Part shown: positions 45,136 through 53,314 of the stretch, one piece after another | Layout: each line of letters opens with the position of its first letter | Position numbering within the stretch: position 1 is the stretch's first letter | NCBI GenBank assembly: GCA_038232455.1 | Contig: JBBSHU010000003.1 | Location: 1 to 64,000 of the forward strand | DNA: 64,000 bases | Origin: DATAQC01 sp038232455 | Lineage (GTDB): Bacteria; Actinomycetota; Acidimicrobiia; Acidimicrobiales; AC-14 | Direction: 5' to 3' | Program-made: the position numbers and the translations under genes | Notes under the pieces: generated by a model | Told to the model about the DNA's origin: nothing | Database searches by the model: none | The model's input: only the letters and a program-made list of their open reading frames with translations

Positions 45136-46665
45136 ATGCGAATCGCCGCCTTCGACCTGGGGACCAACTCGTTCCACCTCCTTGTCGTCGACGCGCATCC
45201 CGACGGAACCTTCGCCCCCCTCGTGCGGGAGAAGGAGATGCTGCGACTCGGCGACGTCGTCAGCCACGAGGGTCGGATCAGCGAGGCGGCCATGGCGCGC
45301 GCGGTCAACACCGTGCGTCGGTTCCGCACCCAGGCCGAGGGAGTCGACAGCGACGACGTGGTGGCTTGTGCCACCAGCGCCATTCGCGAGGCCGACAACG
45401 GTGGCGAGCTGGTGGACCGGATCAAGTCGGAGGCCGGCGTCCGGGTCACGGTGATCAGCGGTATCGAAGAGGCCCGGCTGATCTTCGAGGCCATCCGGGC
45501 CAGTGTCGTCATCGACCCGGGACCGGCCCTGTGCCTCGACCTCGGCGGCGGGAGCCTGGAGCTCATGGTCGGCGACACGTTGGGCCTGCGTTGGGCGTCG
45601 AGCGTGAAGCTGGGTGCGGCCCGACTCACCGCCGAGCTGGTGGGTGCCGACCCGCTGTCGGACGAGGACGTTCGGCGGCTCAGGGAGCGCGTCACTTCGA
45701 TCCTGGCGCCACTGGCTGACGAGGTCGTCCCCCTGCACCCGACCATGGCGGTGGGCACGAGCGGCACGTTCATGGCTCTGGCCCGGATGGTGGCAGCTCG
45801 GCGCCCGGGCGGCATCCCCACCTCCGTCAACCAGCTCAGCTTCAGCCGCGACGAGCTCCTGGCCGTCCACGACCAGATCATCAGGCTGTCGGCCGCCGAC
45901 CGGGCCCGCCTGCCCGGCCTCGACGCCCGCCGGGCCGACATCATCCCCGCCGGGTCGGTGCTGCTGGTCACCGCCATGGAGCTGTTCGGCTTCGACGAGC
46001 TCACCGTGAGCGAGTGGGCGTTGCGCGAGGGCATCGTCCTCGACAGCATCAAGCGCCATGACGACGCCGACTGGAGCGGCGACCCACGGGCTATCCGCCT
46101 TTCGTCGGTGTTACGGCTGGCTCGGGGCTGCAACTGGGACGAGGGCCACAGTCGCCAGGTGACCCGGCTGGCCCTCGACCTGTTCGATCACACGCTGACC
46201 CTGCACGGTCTCACCGCGGCCGACCGGGAGCTTCTCGAGCACGCCAGCCTGCTGCACGACATCGGCGAACACGTCGCCACCGAGTCCCACCACAAGCACA
46301 CCGCCTACCTGGTCCAGCACGGCCGACTGCGGGGGTTCTCGCCCGACGAGGTCACCGAAGTGGCGACCCTGGCGCGCTATCACCGCGGTGGGGATCCCCG
46401 ACCTTCGTCGGACGGCATGGCCGGCGTGGCCGCCACCCGCCGCGACAGCGTGTCCCGACTGGCCGCCCTGTTGCGGGTCGCCGACGGACTGGACCGGCGC
46501 CGGGCTGCGGCGGTCGGCGGGATCGAGGTGGACCTTGACATCACGCGGGTGCGGATACACGTGCGCTCCGACGACGACATCGACGTCGACCTGTGGGGCG
46601 GCCGCCGCAAGCGCGAGCTCTTCGAGCGTCTCTTCGACCGCCGCCTGGAGCTCGTCCGCGGTTGA
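45136..46665 (+). CDS. ppx: Exopolyphosphatase / guanosine pentaphosphatase family (Ppx/GppA)
   Basis: 509 aa. Actin-like ATPase fold with AAFDLGTNSFHLLVVDA (phosphate 1), LCLDLGGGSLELMV (phosphate 2), MAVGTSGTFMALARM. The C-terminal HD-like helical domain carries HASLLHDIGEHVATESHHKHTAYLV and YHRGGDPR, as in long Ppx proteins. Removes terminal phosphates from polyphosphate or hydrolyses pppGpp, opposing ppk. A relic of a sixA 3' end precedes it. Confidence 0.95.
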   Translation: MRIAAFDLGTNSFHLLVVDAHPDGTFAPLVREKEMLRLGDVVSHEGRISEAAMARAVNTVRRFRTQAEGVDSDDVVACATSAIREADNGGELVDRIKSEAGVRVTVISGIEEARLIFEAIRASVVIDPGPALCLDLGGGSLELMVGDTLGLRWASSVKLGAARLTAELVGADPLSDEDVRRLRERVTSILAPLADEVVPLHPTMAVGTSGTFMALARMVAARRPGGIPTSVNQLSFSRDELLAVHDQIIRLSAADRARLPGLDARRADIIPAGSVLLVTAMELFGFDELTVSEWALREGIVLDSIKRHDDADWSGDPRAIRLSSVLRLARGCNWDEGHSRQVTRLALDLFDHTLTLHGLTAADRELLEHASLLHDIGEHVATESHHKHTAYLVQHGRLRGFSPDEVTEVATLARYHRGGDPRPSSDGMAGVAATRRDSVSRLAALLRVADGLDRRRAAAVGGIEVDLDITRVRIHVRSDDDIDVDLWGGRRKRELFERLFDRRLELVRG

Positions 46666-46699
46666 CGGCTCCAAAGACGCAGGCCGGACCTACGATCGG

Positions 46700-47944
46700 A
46701 TGATCAGCGAGCCCCGGAGCGACGCGGAAGGAGGCTGGCAGCCTCTGCGCCGGTCGCCCCGGCCCCGGGCCCGGATCAGTGGGACGCCCTTCGCCCGCTT
46801 GGCCACGGCCCATGTGCTGGCCATTGCCGGGGACACGCTCGTCACCATGGCCCTGGCCGGGTCGCTGTTCTTCTCCATCTCCCCCGGGGCAGCCAAGAAC
46901 CGGGTGGCGTTGTACCTGCTGCTGACGATGGCGCCCTTCGCAGTGGTGGCCCCCCTGCTGGGCCCCGTCCTCGACCGCAGCCGCCGCGGGCGGCGCATGA
47001 TGCTGATCGCCTGCAACGCGGGGCGGGCGGTGGTCTGCCTCTTCATGGCCCGCCACGTCCAGGGTCTCCTGCTGTTCCCCGAGGCGTTCGTCGTGCTCGT
47101 GCTGTCGAAGGCCTACTCGGTCACCAAGAGCGCCCTCGTGCCCAACACCGTGGCCGACGAGCACGGCCTGGTCGAGGCCAACTCCCGCCTGGCCGTGCTC
47201 GGCGTGGTCGCAGGCTTCGTCGCGGCCGTTCCCGGCCTCGCTGTCCTCAAGATCGGTTTCCTCGGCGCTCCGTGGGTCCTGCGTCTGTCGACGGTGGCTT
47301 TCGCCGGTGCCGCTGTAGCCGGCTTCCGCCTGGTGCGACCGCCCGGCGGCGGCGCCCCCCTGGTCAGCGTGGCCGAGGAGAAGGCCGAGCTACGGGCCGC
47401 CACCATCCGCCTCTCGGTGGCGGCCATGGCTGCGCTGCGGGCGGCCGTCGGGTTCCTGGTCTTCCTCACCGCCTTCGCCCTCCGCCGTGACGGGGCCCCG
47501 GCATGGTGGTTCGGCGTGGTGATCGGCGCCAGCATGGCGGGCTCGTTCGTGGGTGCCGCGGTGGCGCCGCGCCTGCGCAAGGAGGTTGCCGAGGAGCGGA
47601 TCCTCGCCGCCTCGTTGTTGGCGGTCGCCGCCGTCGGTCTGGTGGCCGCCTATGTGGGCGGACGGGCCAGCATTGCCGCCCTCGCCGCCGTGCTCGGCGC
47701 CGGAGCAGGGGCGGGCAAGCTGGCGTTCGACAGCATCGTGCAGCGCGACGCCCCTGATGCCGTTCGGGGCCGGACCTTCGCTCGTTTCGAGACGCGCTTC
47801 CAGCTCGTCTGGGTGATCGGCGCGGCCATCCCCGTCGTCATCCCCGTGCCCAGCCGGTGGGGGATGGCGCTCATCGCTGTGGGGTGCGGGGCGGCATTGG
47901 TGGTGTACGAGGCCGGCCTGCGCGCCGTCCGCGGCAGCGAATAG
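46700..47944 (+). CDS. MFS transporter
   Basis: 414 aa with about 12 helices after a soluble basic N-terminus. Major-facilitator signature loop between helices 2 and 3: GPVLDRSRRGRRMML. Helices include LYLLLTMAPFAVVAPLLG and VLGVVAGFVAAVPGLAVL; NTVADEHGLVEANSRLAV resembles the drug/macrolide-efflux (MFS_3-type) branch. Substrate unknown. It stands 34 bp after ppx and converges on the Zincin_2-like gene. Confidence 0.85.
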   Translation: MISEPRSDAEGGWQPLRRSPRPRARISGTPFARLATAHVLAIAGDTLVTMALAGSLFFSISPGAAKNRVALYLLLTMAPFAVVAPLLGPVLDRSRRGRRMMLIACNAGRAVVCLFMARHVQGLLLFPEAFVVLVLSKAYSVTKSALVPNTVADEHGLVEANSRLAVLGVVAGFVAAVPGLAVLKIGFLGAPWVLRLSTVAFAGAAVAGFRLVRPPGGGAPLVSVAEEKAELRAATIRLSVAAMAALRAAVGFLVFLTAFALRRDGAPAWWFGVVIGASMAGSFVGAAVAPRLRKEVAEERILAASLLAVAAVGLVAAYVGGRASIAALAAVLGAGAGAGKLAFDSIVQRDAPDAVRGRTFARFETRFQLVWVIGAAIPVVIPVPSRWGMALIAVGCGAALVVYEAGLRAVRGSE

Positions 47945-47950
47945 CTCCGG

Positions 47951-49141
47951 CTACTCCTCTGTCGTGGGTTCCTCGTCGGGTATGTCGATGCGAGCCAGCC
48001 ATAGGCCGGGGGCGTCGAGCTCGGCCGGCGTGGGCAGCTCCCGCTCGCTGTGCCACAGACGGCGCAGGCCCTCCTCGCCGGCCCGGTCGACCACCCCCTC
48101 GGAAAACGCCGCCCCCCGCTCGTAGTCGGCCCGTTCGAGGCCCAGGCCCACCAGCCGACCGGCGAAGCGGTCACCTTCGGACGGTTCGACCCGACGCCGG
48201 CGCATGGCCTCGGTCACCATGCTGTAGGCGCCGACCAGGCCGTGTCCGACCTCGTCCATCACGTGGTCGACGTAGCCGGTGATGGCCATGGTGAGCACGG
48301 CGATGCGGCTGAGCACCTCGCGCTGGGCATCGGTTTGGACCGCGCCCAGGAGGGTCTCGGGGTTGCCCAGCACGCTCTGGAGGGCCTGGGGGTCGGTGGG
48401 GTCGAGGTCGCCGAAGCTGTGCTCCACGGCGTCGGGGTCGACCTCGAAGCGGCTCACGTACTCGTCGACCAAGCCGTGCAGGCGGGCCCGGACGTGCGGT
48501 CGCCCCAGCACCGCGTGGGTGGTGACCTCGCGGATGCAGACCCACATGCGCAGGTCGGCGGCGGGCAGGCTCCACTCAGTGGCGAAGGCGTCGAGGTTGG
48601 CGGAGACCACGAGAAGCTGATCGGCGGGGGTGCGGGGAAGGGGCAGGTCGTACTGGCCCATCGACCGCCGGGCCAGGTGACCCACCATGTAGCCCGACTG
48701 CACGCCGAGCAGGACGGGCACGAGGATCTTGCCCAGGTCACCGAGCAGGGCGGTGGCCGGGTCGGGCTCCACCCCCGGCTGGCCGGACTGGGCCAGCGCC
48801 GCGGCCAGGTGCTCGAGGAACGGCCGGTAGGCCTCCATGCTGTGCAGGGCCCAATCGCCCTTGGTGACGGGGAGGATACTGAGCACGCCCCCGGCGACCG
48901 AGGTGGACAGGCCGGTGGCTTCGCCGACGTGGAGATCGGCGGCCCGGAGCACTTCCTCCATGCGCATGCGCTCGAGGGGCTCGACGTTGGGCTCGGAGGT
49001 CCCGTCGGTGGCGATCCACTGGGCGGTCTGGCGGGCCACGTCCCAGTTGACCGGGCCCTGGCCACCGAACCAGCGAGCCAGGTCGCCGAACATCGGCCAC
49101 CCTTCGAAGGGGTTCGTGCCCCCCGGCGGCTCACTGCTCAC
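47951..49141 (-). CDS. Zincin_2-like (DUF2342) protein, 'zinc-dependent metalloprotease' family
   Basis: 396 aa. Matches an actinobacterial family often annotated as F420-biosynthesis-associated or zinc-dependent metalloprotease: opening FGDLARWFGGQGPVNWDVAR, then SGYMVGHLARRSMGQYDLPLP, ANLDAFATEWSLP and AVLTMAITGYVDHVMDEVGHGLVGAYSMV. The position of the expected HExxH reads CIREVTTHAVLGRPHVR, so the first His appears replaced by Arg and proteolysis is doubtful. No signal peptide. Downstream of htrA on the same strand. Confidence 0.8.
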   Translation of the reverse strand: MSSEPPGGTNPFEGWPMFGDLARWFGGQGPVNWDVARQTAQWIATDGTSEPNVEPLERMRMEEVLRAADLHVGEATGLSTSVAGGVLSILPVTKGDWALHSMEAYRPFLEHLAAALAQSGQPGVEPDPATALLGDLGKILVPVLLGVQSGYMVGHLARRSMGQYDLPLPRTPADQLLVVSANLDAFATEWSLPAADLRMWVCIREVTTHAVLGRPHVRARLHGLVDEYVSRFEVDPDAVEHSFGDLDPTDPQALQSVLGNPETLLGAVQTDAQREVLSRIAVLTMAITGYVDHVMDEVGHGLVGAYSMVTEAMRRRRVEPSEGDRFAGRLVGLGLERADYERGAAFSEGVVDRAGEEGLRRLWHSERELPTPAELDAPGLWLARIDIPDEEPTTEE

Positions 49142-49195
49142 GACACGAATGCTACGTCGTCTGCCGCCTGTCGGTGGACGGGCCGCCGACGGCCG

Positions 49196-50434
49196 TCACG
49201 ACGACGCCGGTCGCTCGACGAGGGTGATGGCTGCGGTGCGCGTGCGATGGTCACGGACGACTTTGAGGACGACCGAGTCGCCGGGGGCATGGGACCGCAA
49301 GACCATGACCAGGTCGCCCATGGACGCCACGGCGTGGCCGTCGACGGCCACGATCACGTCGCGCGTGGCCAGGCCACCCCGCTGGGCCGGGCTGGCGTCG
49401 GTGACCACCGCCACCATGGCCCCGCCCTCGACGTTGAGGTCGAGAGCGGTGGCGGCGTCGAGATCACCACCCTCGATGCCGAGCCACGAATGCACCACCT
49501 TGCCCGTGCGGATGAGCTCGTCGGCCACCGATCGGGCCACGTCGATGGTGGTGGCGAACCCGAACCCGGCGCCGACGGGATCGCCGGACTCGACCGAGGT
49601 GGTGATCCCGATCACTGCGCCGTTGGCGTCGAGCAGGGCGCCTCCCGACGAGGCCGGGGCGATGGGTGCGTCGGTCTGGATCATGTCGACGAGGGCGGTA
49701 CGGGCCTGGTTGGTGGCCCCGGTCGTCACCAACTGGCGATGGAGGGCGCTGACCACCCCGCCCGAGACCGACGGGCCCCCGGCCAGGCCGAGAGGGAAGC
49801 CCATGGCCATCGCCGTCTGCCCCACCCGCAGGTCGACAGCGGTGCCCAGGGTGGCCACCGGGAAGGGGCCTCCGTCGAGCTTGACGACGGCGGTATCGGT
49901 CTCCGGGTCGGTTCCGACGAGGTGGGCCCCCAACTCCTGGCCGTTCGCCATGGCCACCCTGATCACCGTGGCGCTCTCGACCACGTGGGCGTTGGTCAGG
50001 ACATGGCCGTCGCTGCGGAAGACCACCCCCGAGCCGGTGGTCGATCGGTCGGCGGCCTGGACCTTGAGCTGGACGATGGCGGGACGGAGACGCTCGGCTA
50101 TGTCGACCACGGGCGACGAAGACACCGTGGATGCGGTTCGGGGCCGCACTATCTGTCGCTCCACCGCCACGTCGGACGACGTCGACCGGCTCCGTGTGCC
50201 CACCAGGGCCACGACCAGGCCGGTGGAGACGAGGCTGGCGACCACCGCCGACACCCCGGCCACGGCCCAGGTGGGTGGGCGTCCCGAGGGCCGTTTCGGG
50301 CTCTTGGTCCCGAGGGGGGCGCCGGAGGCCGGTTGGCCGACGGCCATCTCCGACGGGTGCCGCCACAACCGGTCGTCGGGTGCAGGTGCCTCCCGGAACG
50401 CCGAGGGGTCGTCTTCGGGATCGACGAGCTCCAT
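49196..50434 (-). CDS. HtrA/DegP-like membrane serine protease with PDZ domain
   Basis: 412 aa. Soluble N-terminus, one membrane helix (about 55-77), trypsin-like domain with His in VLTNAHVVE, Asp in DPETDTAVVKLD and Ser in APASSGGALLDANG. The last differs from the usual GNSGGAL by Ser for Asn. The C-terminal PDZ domain (about 315-405) has GGLATRDVIVAVDGHAVASM. Degrades misfolded extracytoplasmic proteins. The ATG at 50434 is chosen; an upstream extension to 50497 would run through the inverted-repeat region. Confidence 0.93.
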   Translation of the reverse strand: MELVDPEDDPSAFREAPAPDDRLWRHPSEMAVGQPASGAPLGTKSPKRPSGRPPTWAVAGVSAVVASLVSTGLVVALVGTRSRSTSSDVAVERQIVRPRTASTVSSSPVVDIAERLRPAIVQLKVQAADRSTTGSGVVFRSDGHVLTNAHVVESATVIRVAMANGQELGAHLVGTDPETDTAVVKLDGGPFPVATLGTAVDLRVGQTAMAMGFPLGLAGGPSVSGGVVSALHRQLVTTGATNQARTALVDMIQTDAPIAPASSGGALLDANGAVIGITTSVESGDPVGAGFGFATTIDVARSVADELIRTGKVVHSWLGIEGGDLDAATALDLNVEGGAMVAVVTDASPAQRGGLATRDVIVAVDGHAVASMGDLVMVLRSHAPGDSVVLKVVRDHRTRTAAITLVERPASS

Positions 50435-50444
50435 GGCGCGGCAG

Positions 50445-50533
50445 GTTACCGGCAGAGGCACTGATTTCTCTTTCAGGGTCGAAACCAGGACCCTCACCGA
50501 GCCCCGGGATCAGAAATCTGGATCCCCGGTAAC
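50445..50533 (+). promoter_or_regulatory. Nested inverted repeats before moaE: candidate structured leader
   Basis: Three nested stems. Outer GTTACCGG (50445-50452) with CCGGTAAC (50526-50533), perfect. Middle GATTTCT (50463-50469) with AGAAATC (50512-50518), perfect. Inner AGGGTC (50475-50480) with GACCCT (50489-50494), closing an 8-nt loop. Unequal internal loops separate them. The element ends 10 nt before the moaE start codon and lies between moaE and divergent htrA. It could be a Moco-responsive leader or a protein-bound operator; which one is not shown. Confidence 0.5.
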
Positions 50534-50543
50534 ATTTGGCACT

Positions 50544-51008
50544 GTGTCCACGCACTGCCCCGAGGGCGACGACTGGGTCGCGCTCGGCACCGAGCCCCTT
50601 GCCGTGCCCGCCGCCATGGAGTGGGCGGTTCGGCCTCACTGCGGGGCCGTGGTCGTGTTCACCGGAGTGGTCCGAGATCACGCCGAAGGCAGGACCAACG
50701 TGACCGCCTTGACCTACGAGGCCTATGAAACCGAGGTCGAGCCCCGACTGTCGGCCATCGTCGCCGAAGCCCGTCGGCGCTGGCCCGACGTCGGGCGCCT
50801 CGCCCTCCTCCATCGCACCGGGCGCCTGGTCGTCGGAGAGGCGTCCGTCGTGGTCGTGGCCTCGGCCCCGCACCGCGACGATGCCTTCGAGGCGGCCAGG
50901 TGGTGCATCGACACGCTCAAGACCACCGTGCCGATCTGGAAGCGGGAGACCTGGGAGGGCGGCGACGACTGGTCGACGTGTTCCCACTCCGTCGCCGAGG
51001 TGACATGA
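50544..51008 (+). CDS. moaE: Molybdopterin synthase catalytic subunit MoaE
   Basis: 154 aa. GAVVVFTGVVRDHAEGRTNVTALTYEAYE, LALLHRTGRLVVGEASVVVV and SAPHRDDAFEAARWCIDTLKTTVPIWKRE (active-site Lys region) are all conserved. It uses MoaD-thiocarboxylate to convert cPMP into molybdopterin; moaD and moaC are not in the window. GTG start directly behind nested inverted repeats. It feeds the cofactor pathway that coxL depends on. Confidence 0.95.
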   Translation: MSTHCPEGDDWVALGTEPLAVPAAMEWAVRPHCGAVVVFTGVVRDHAEGRTNVTALTYEAYETEVEPRLSAIVAEARRRWPDVGRLALLHRTGRLVVGEASVVVVASAPHRDDAFEAARWCIDTLKTTVPIWKRETWEGGDDWSTCSHSVAEVT

Positions 51009-51202
51009 AGAACCTTCTCTATCTGGGCATCGCCTTGGGCATCAGCCTCATCGGTTGCCTGGTGTTGTGGGCGCGTACCCGCCGCCCGCGCTCGATGGAG
51101 CACAGCATGAAGGAGTTCAGCAAGGAGCTGGGTGCCCTCGCCCCCTCCGAGCCCCCGGCGCCACCGCAGCCATTCCGGCCAAGGGGCCGTAACCCTGGCT
51201 AG
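51005..51202 (+). CDS. Small single-helix membrane protein
   Basis: 65 aa: one membrane helix (residues 3-22, LLYLGIALGISLIGCLVLWA), then a basic, Pro-rich cytosolic tail (RTRRPRS... PPAPPQPFRPRGR). ATGA overlap with moaE, and its 3' part overlaps the start of the mreB-like gene by 71 bp. It may be a partner or anchor for the cytoskeletal protein; no family recognised. Confidence 0.6.
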   Translation: MKNLLYLGIALGISLIGCLVLWARTRRPRSMEHSMKEFSKELGALAPSEPPAPPQPFRPRGRNPG

Positions 51203-52199
51203 GGACCTGGCCATCGATCTGGGCACCGCCAATACCCTCGTCTACGCCAAGAGCCGGGGGATCGTGCTCAACGAGCCCACGGTCATCGCCCTCAACGTCC
51301 AGACCCAGGACGTGCTGGCCATGGGCCAGCAGGCGTGGCACATGATCGGTCGCACGCCCGGCTACATCCAGGCCGTGCGCCCGCTGCGCAAGGGGGCCAT
51401 CACCGACTTCGACATCACCCAGCGCATGATCCGTCTCCTCCTTCAACGGGCCGGGCTGTCGCGGTTCCAGCGCCCCCGGGTGCTGCTGTGTGTGCCGTCG
51501 GCCATCACCGAGGTGGAGCGCCGGGCCGTGAAGGAGGCGGCCCGCCAGGCCGGGGCGGCCGACGCCCAGCTCGTCGCCCAGCCCATGGCCGCGGCCATCG
51601 GTGCCGGGCTGCCCATCCACGAGCCGCTCGGCAACATGGTGGTCGACGTGGGCGGGGGCACGACCGAGACGGCGATGATCTCCCTCGGCGGCATCGTTGC
51701 CCTCCAGGCCATCCGGGTGGGTTCGTTCGACATCGACGCCTCCCTCCAGGCCTACGTCCGCCGGGAGTACGGCATGGCCATCGGCGAGCGCACGGCCGAG
51801 GAGATCAAGCTGGCCATCGGCTCGGCCTACCCGATCGCCGAGGACGTCAAGGCCGAGGTCCGCGGGCGCGACCTCATGTCCGGGCTTCCCAAGACGGCCA
51901 TCCTCTCGCCCGGCGAGGTGCGCGAGGCCATCGACGAGCAGGTGCGGGCCATCGTCGACTCGGTGATCAACTGCCTGGGTTTCGCCCCGCCCGAACTGGC
52001 CCAGGACCTCATCCTCCAGGGCATCCACCTGGTGGGCGGCGGCGGACTGCTGCGGGGCCTCGATCGGCGTCTGGCCGAGGAGACGTCGCTGCCCGTGCAC
52101 CTGGTCGACGCTCCCCTCGAGTGCGTGGTCCTCGGCGCGGGCAAGTGCCTGGAGGCCTTCGAGTCGCTGAAAGTGCTCTTCATGGGCGCCGAGCGGTAG
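51132..52199 (+). CDS. mreB: MreB/Mbl-like actin homologue
   Basis: 355 aa. Actin-fold nucleotide motifs: phosphate 1 LAIDLGTANTLVYAKSRGIVLNE, connect 1 VDVGGGTTETAMISLGGI (phosphate 2), adenosine motif GIHLVGGGGLLRGLDRRL. RPLRKGAITDFDITQRMI is typical of MreB. Polymerises under the membrane to guide cell-wall growth. The only standard start codon in frame is the GTG at 51132, adding 19 basic residues before the conserved VTLARDLAIDLG; a non-standard start near 51189 is possible. mreC/mreD are not adjacent. Confidence 0.9.
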   Translation: MPSPPPSPRRHRSHSGQGAVTLARDLAIDLGTANTLVYAKSRGIVLNEPTVIALNVQTQDVLAMGQQAWHMIGRTPGYIQAVRPLRKGAITDFDITQRMIRLLLQRAGLSRFQRPRVLLCVPSAITEVERRAVKEAARQAGAADAQLVAQPMAAAIGAGLPIHEPLGNMVVDVGGGTTETAMISLGGIVALQAIRVGSFDIDASLQAYVRREYGMAIGERTAEEIKLAIGSAYPIAEDVKAEVRGRDLMSGLPKTAILSPGEVREAIDEQVRAIVDSVINCLGFAPPELAQDLILQGIHLVGGGGLLRGLDRRLAEETSLPVHLVDAPLECVVLGAGKCLEAFESLKVLFMGAER

Positions 52200-52239
52200 C
52201 GGTAGAACGCTGACAAGAGTCCTCCACGACACTGGGGCT

Positions 52240-53277
52240 GTGCTCCCCGCGCAGGGGGCTGCCCGGGCTCTGCGCCCCGCTCGGGCTTCCGGCCGCGGCG
52301 CTGCTTCGCTCGTGCTGATGGCCGCGCTCGCGGTGAGCGGCTGCGCCCGCCATGCGCGAGTGGATGCCGTACAACCGGCTCCGCCGTCGTCGATCGCGGC
52401 GCCGACCTTGACTCCGGCGGGCCCCTCGTCCACGACGCCGGCCCCGGCTTCGACGCCGGCCCCGACTTCGACGCCGGCCCCGACTTCGACTACGGCGCGG
52501 CGATCCGTGCCGATCAGCACCATGACCCTCGCCCTGGTGGATCACAACCGGCCCACGGTGAGCGGCGATCGGACCATCTCGGATTCCCGATCACTGACGA
52601 CGCGGGTCTGGTATCCCTCGGAGGGAGGCCCGTGGCCGCTCGTGGTCTTCGCTCACGGGTTCGAGGTCGGTCCCGACCCCTACGTGCCCCTCCTGAGGAC
52701 CTGGGCGGCCGCCGGCTACGTCGTGGCCGCGCCCGAGTTCCCCCTCACCGATGCCGAGGTGGCCGGCTCCGACCTCGACGAGTCCGACATCGACAGCCAA
52801 CCGGCCGACATGGCCTTCGTGTTCGCCAGGCTCCTCGATCCCACCGGAGCGCTCTCGGGGTACGTCGATCCCACCCGGCTCGGCGTCGCCGGCCATTCCG
52901 ACGGCGCCCAGACGGCTCTGGCGACCGCTGCCAACCGCCCGGTCCCTCTCAGCGCCCTGATCGTCATGGCCGGGGCGCCGGTGGGCTCCGGGCCCACCGG
53001 CAACCCCCCGATCCTCGTCGCCCACGGCGACGAGGACTCGATCGACCCCTTCGAGAAGGGACGGGCGGTCTACGACGAGGCAAGCTCACCGCGCTTCCTG
53101 CTCACGCTTCTGGGTGGCGAACATCTGCCGCCGTTCACCGCGGGCAGCCAGTACCAGGACGTCGTCGACAAGACGACGATCGACTTCCTCGACACCTTCC
53201 TCGGCCACCCGACCTCGGGGGCCGCCTTACTCGGTGACGGCCGTCCCGGCCTGGCAACCATCGACGCCGCGGGCTGA
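52240..53277 (+). CDS. Alpha/beta-hydrolase lipoprotein
   Basis: 345 aa with lipoprotein signal (lipobox ALAVSGC, Cys about 35). A Thr/Pro linker follows with repeats of STPAPT. The hydrolase domain has VVFAHGFEVGPDPY (oxyanion), nucleophile GVAGHSDGAQTAL (Ser about 220), Asp in AHGDEDSIDPFE and His in LLGGEHLPPFT. It resembles dienelactone-hydrolase/PAF-acetylhydrolase-like proteins. GTG start; the first 25 codons are unusually Ala/Arg-rich. Substrate unknown. Confidence 0.82.
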   Translation: MLPAQGAARALRPARASGRGAASLVLMAALAVSGCARHARVDAVQPAPPSSIAAPTLTPAGPSSTTPAPASTPAPTSTPAPTSTTARRSVPISTMTLALVDHNRPTVSGDRTISDSRSLTTRVWYPSEGGPWPLVVFAHGFEVGPDPYVPLLRTWAAAGYVVAAPEFPLTDAEVAGSDLDESDIDSQPADMAFVFARLLDPTGALSGYVDPTRLGVAGHSDGAQTALATAANRPVPLSALIVMAGAPVGSGPTGNPPILVAHGDEDSIDPFEKGRAVYDEASSPRFLLTLLGGEHLPPFTAGSQYQDVVDKTTIDFLDTFLGHPTSGAALLGDGRPGLATIDAAG

Positions 53278-53314
53278 TCGGCGGACCGCCGTCACGACTG
53301 CTAGCACTGGGCTT

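Noticed and set aside
48050..50464. 804-codon plus-strand open frame opposite the Zincin_2-like and htrA genes
   Set aside because: Its translation is low-complexity (Gly/His/Arg/Asp) and both minus-strand genes match known families.
52240..52325. GC-rich text at the start of the hydrolase lipoprotein resembling that before the large kinase (57537-57640)
   Set aside because: Only short GC/CTGC/TTCGC words are shared; no alignment of useful length could be made by eye.
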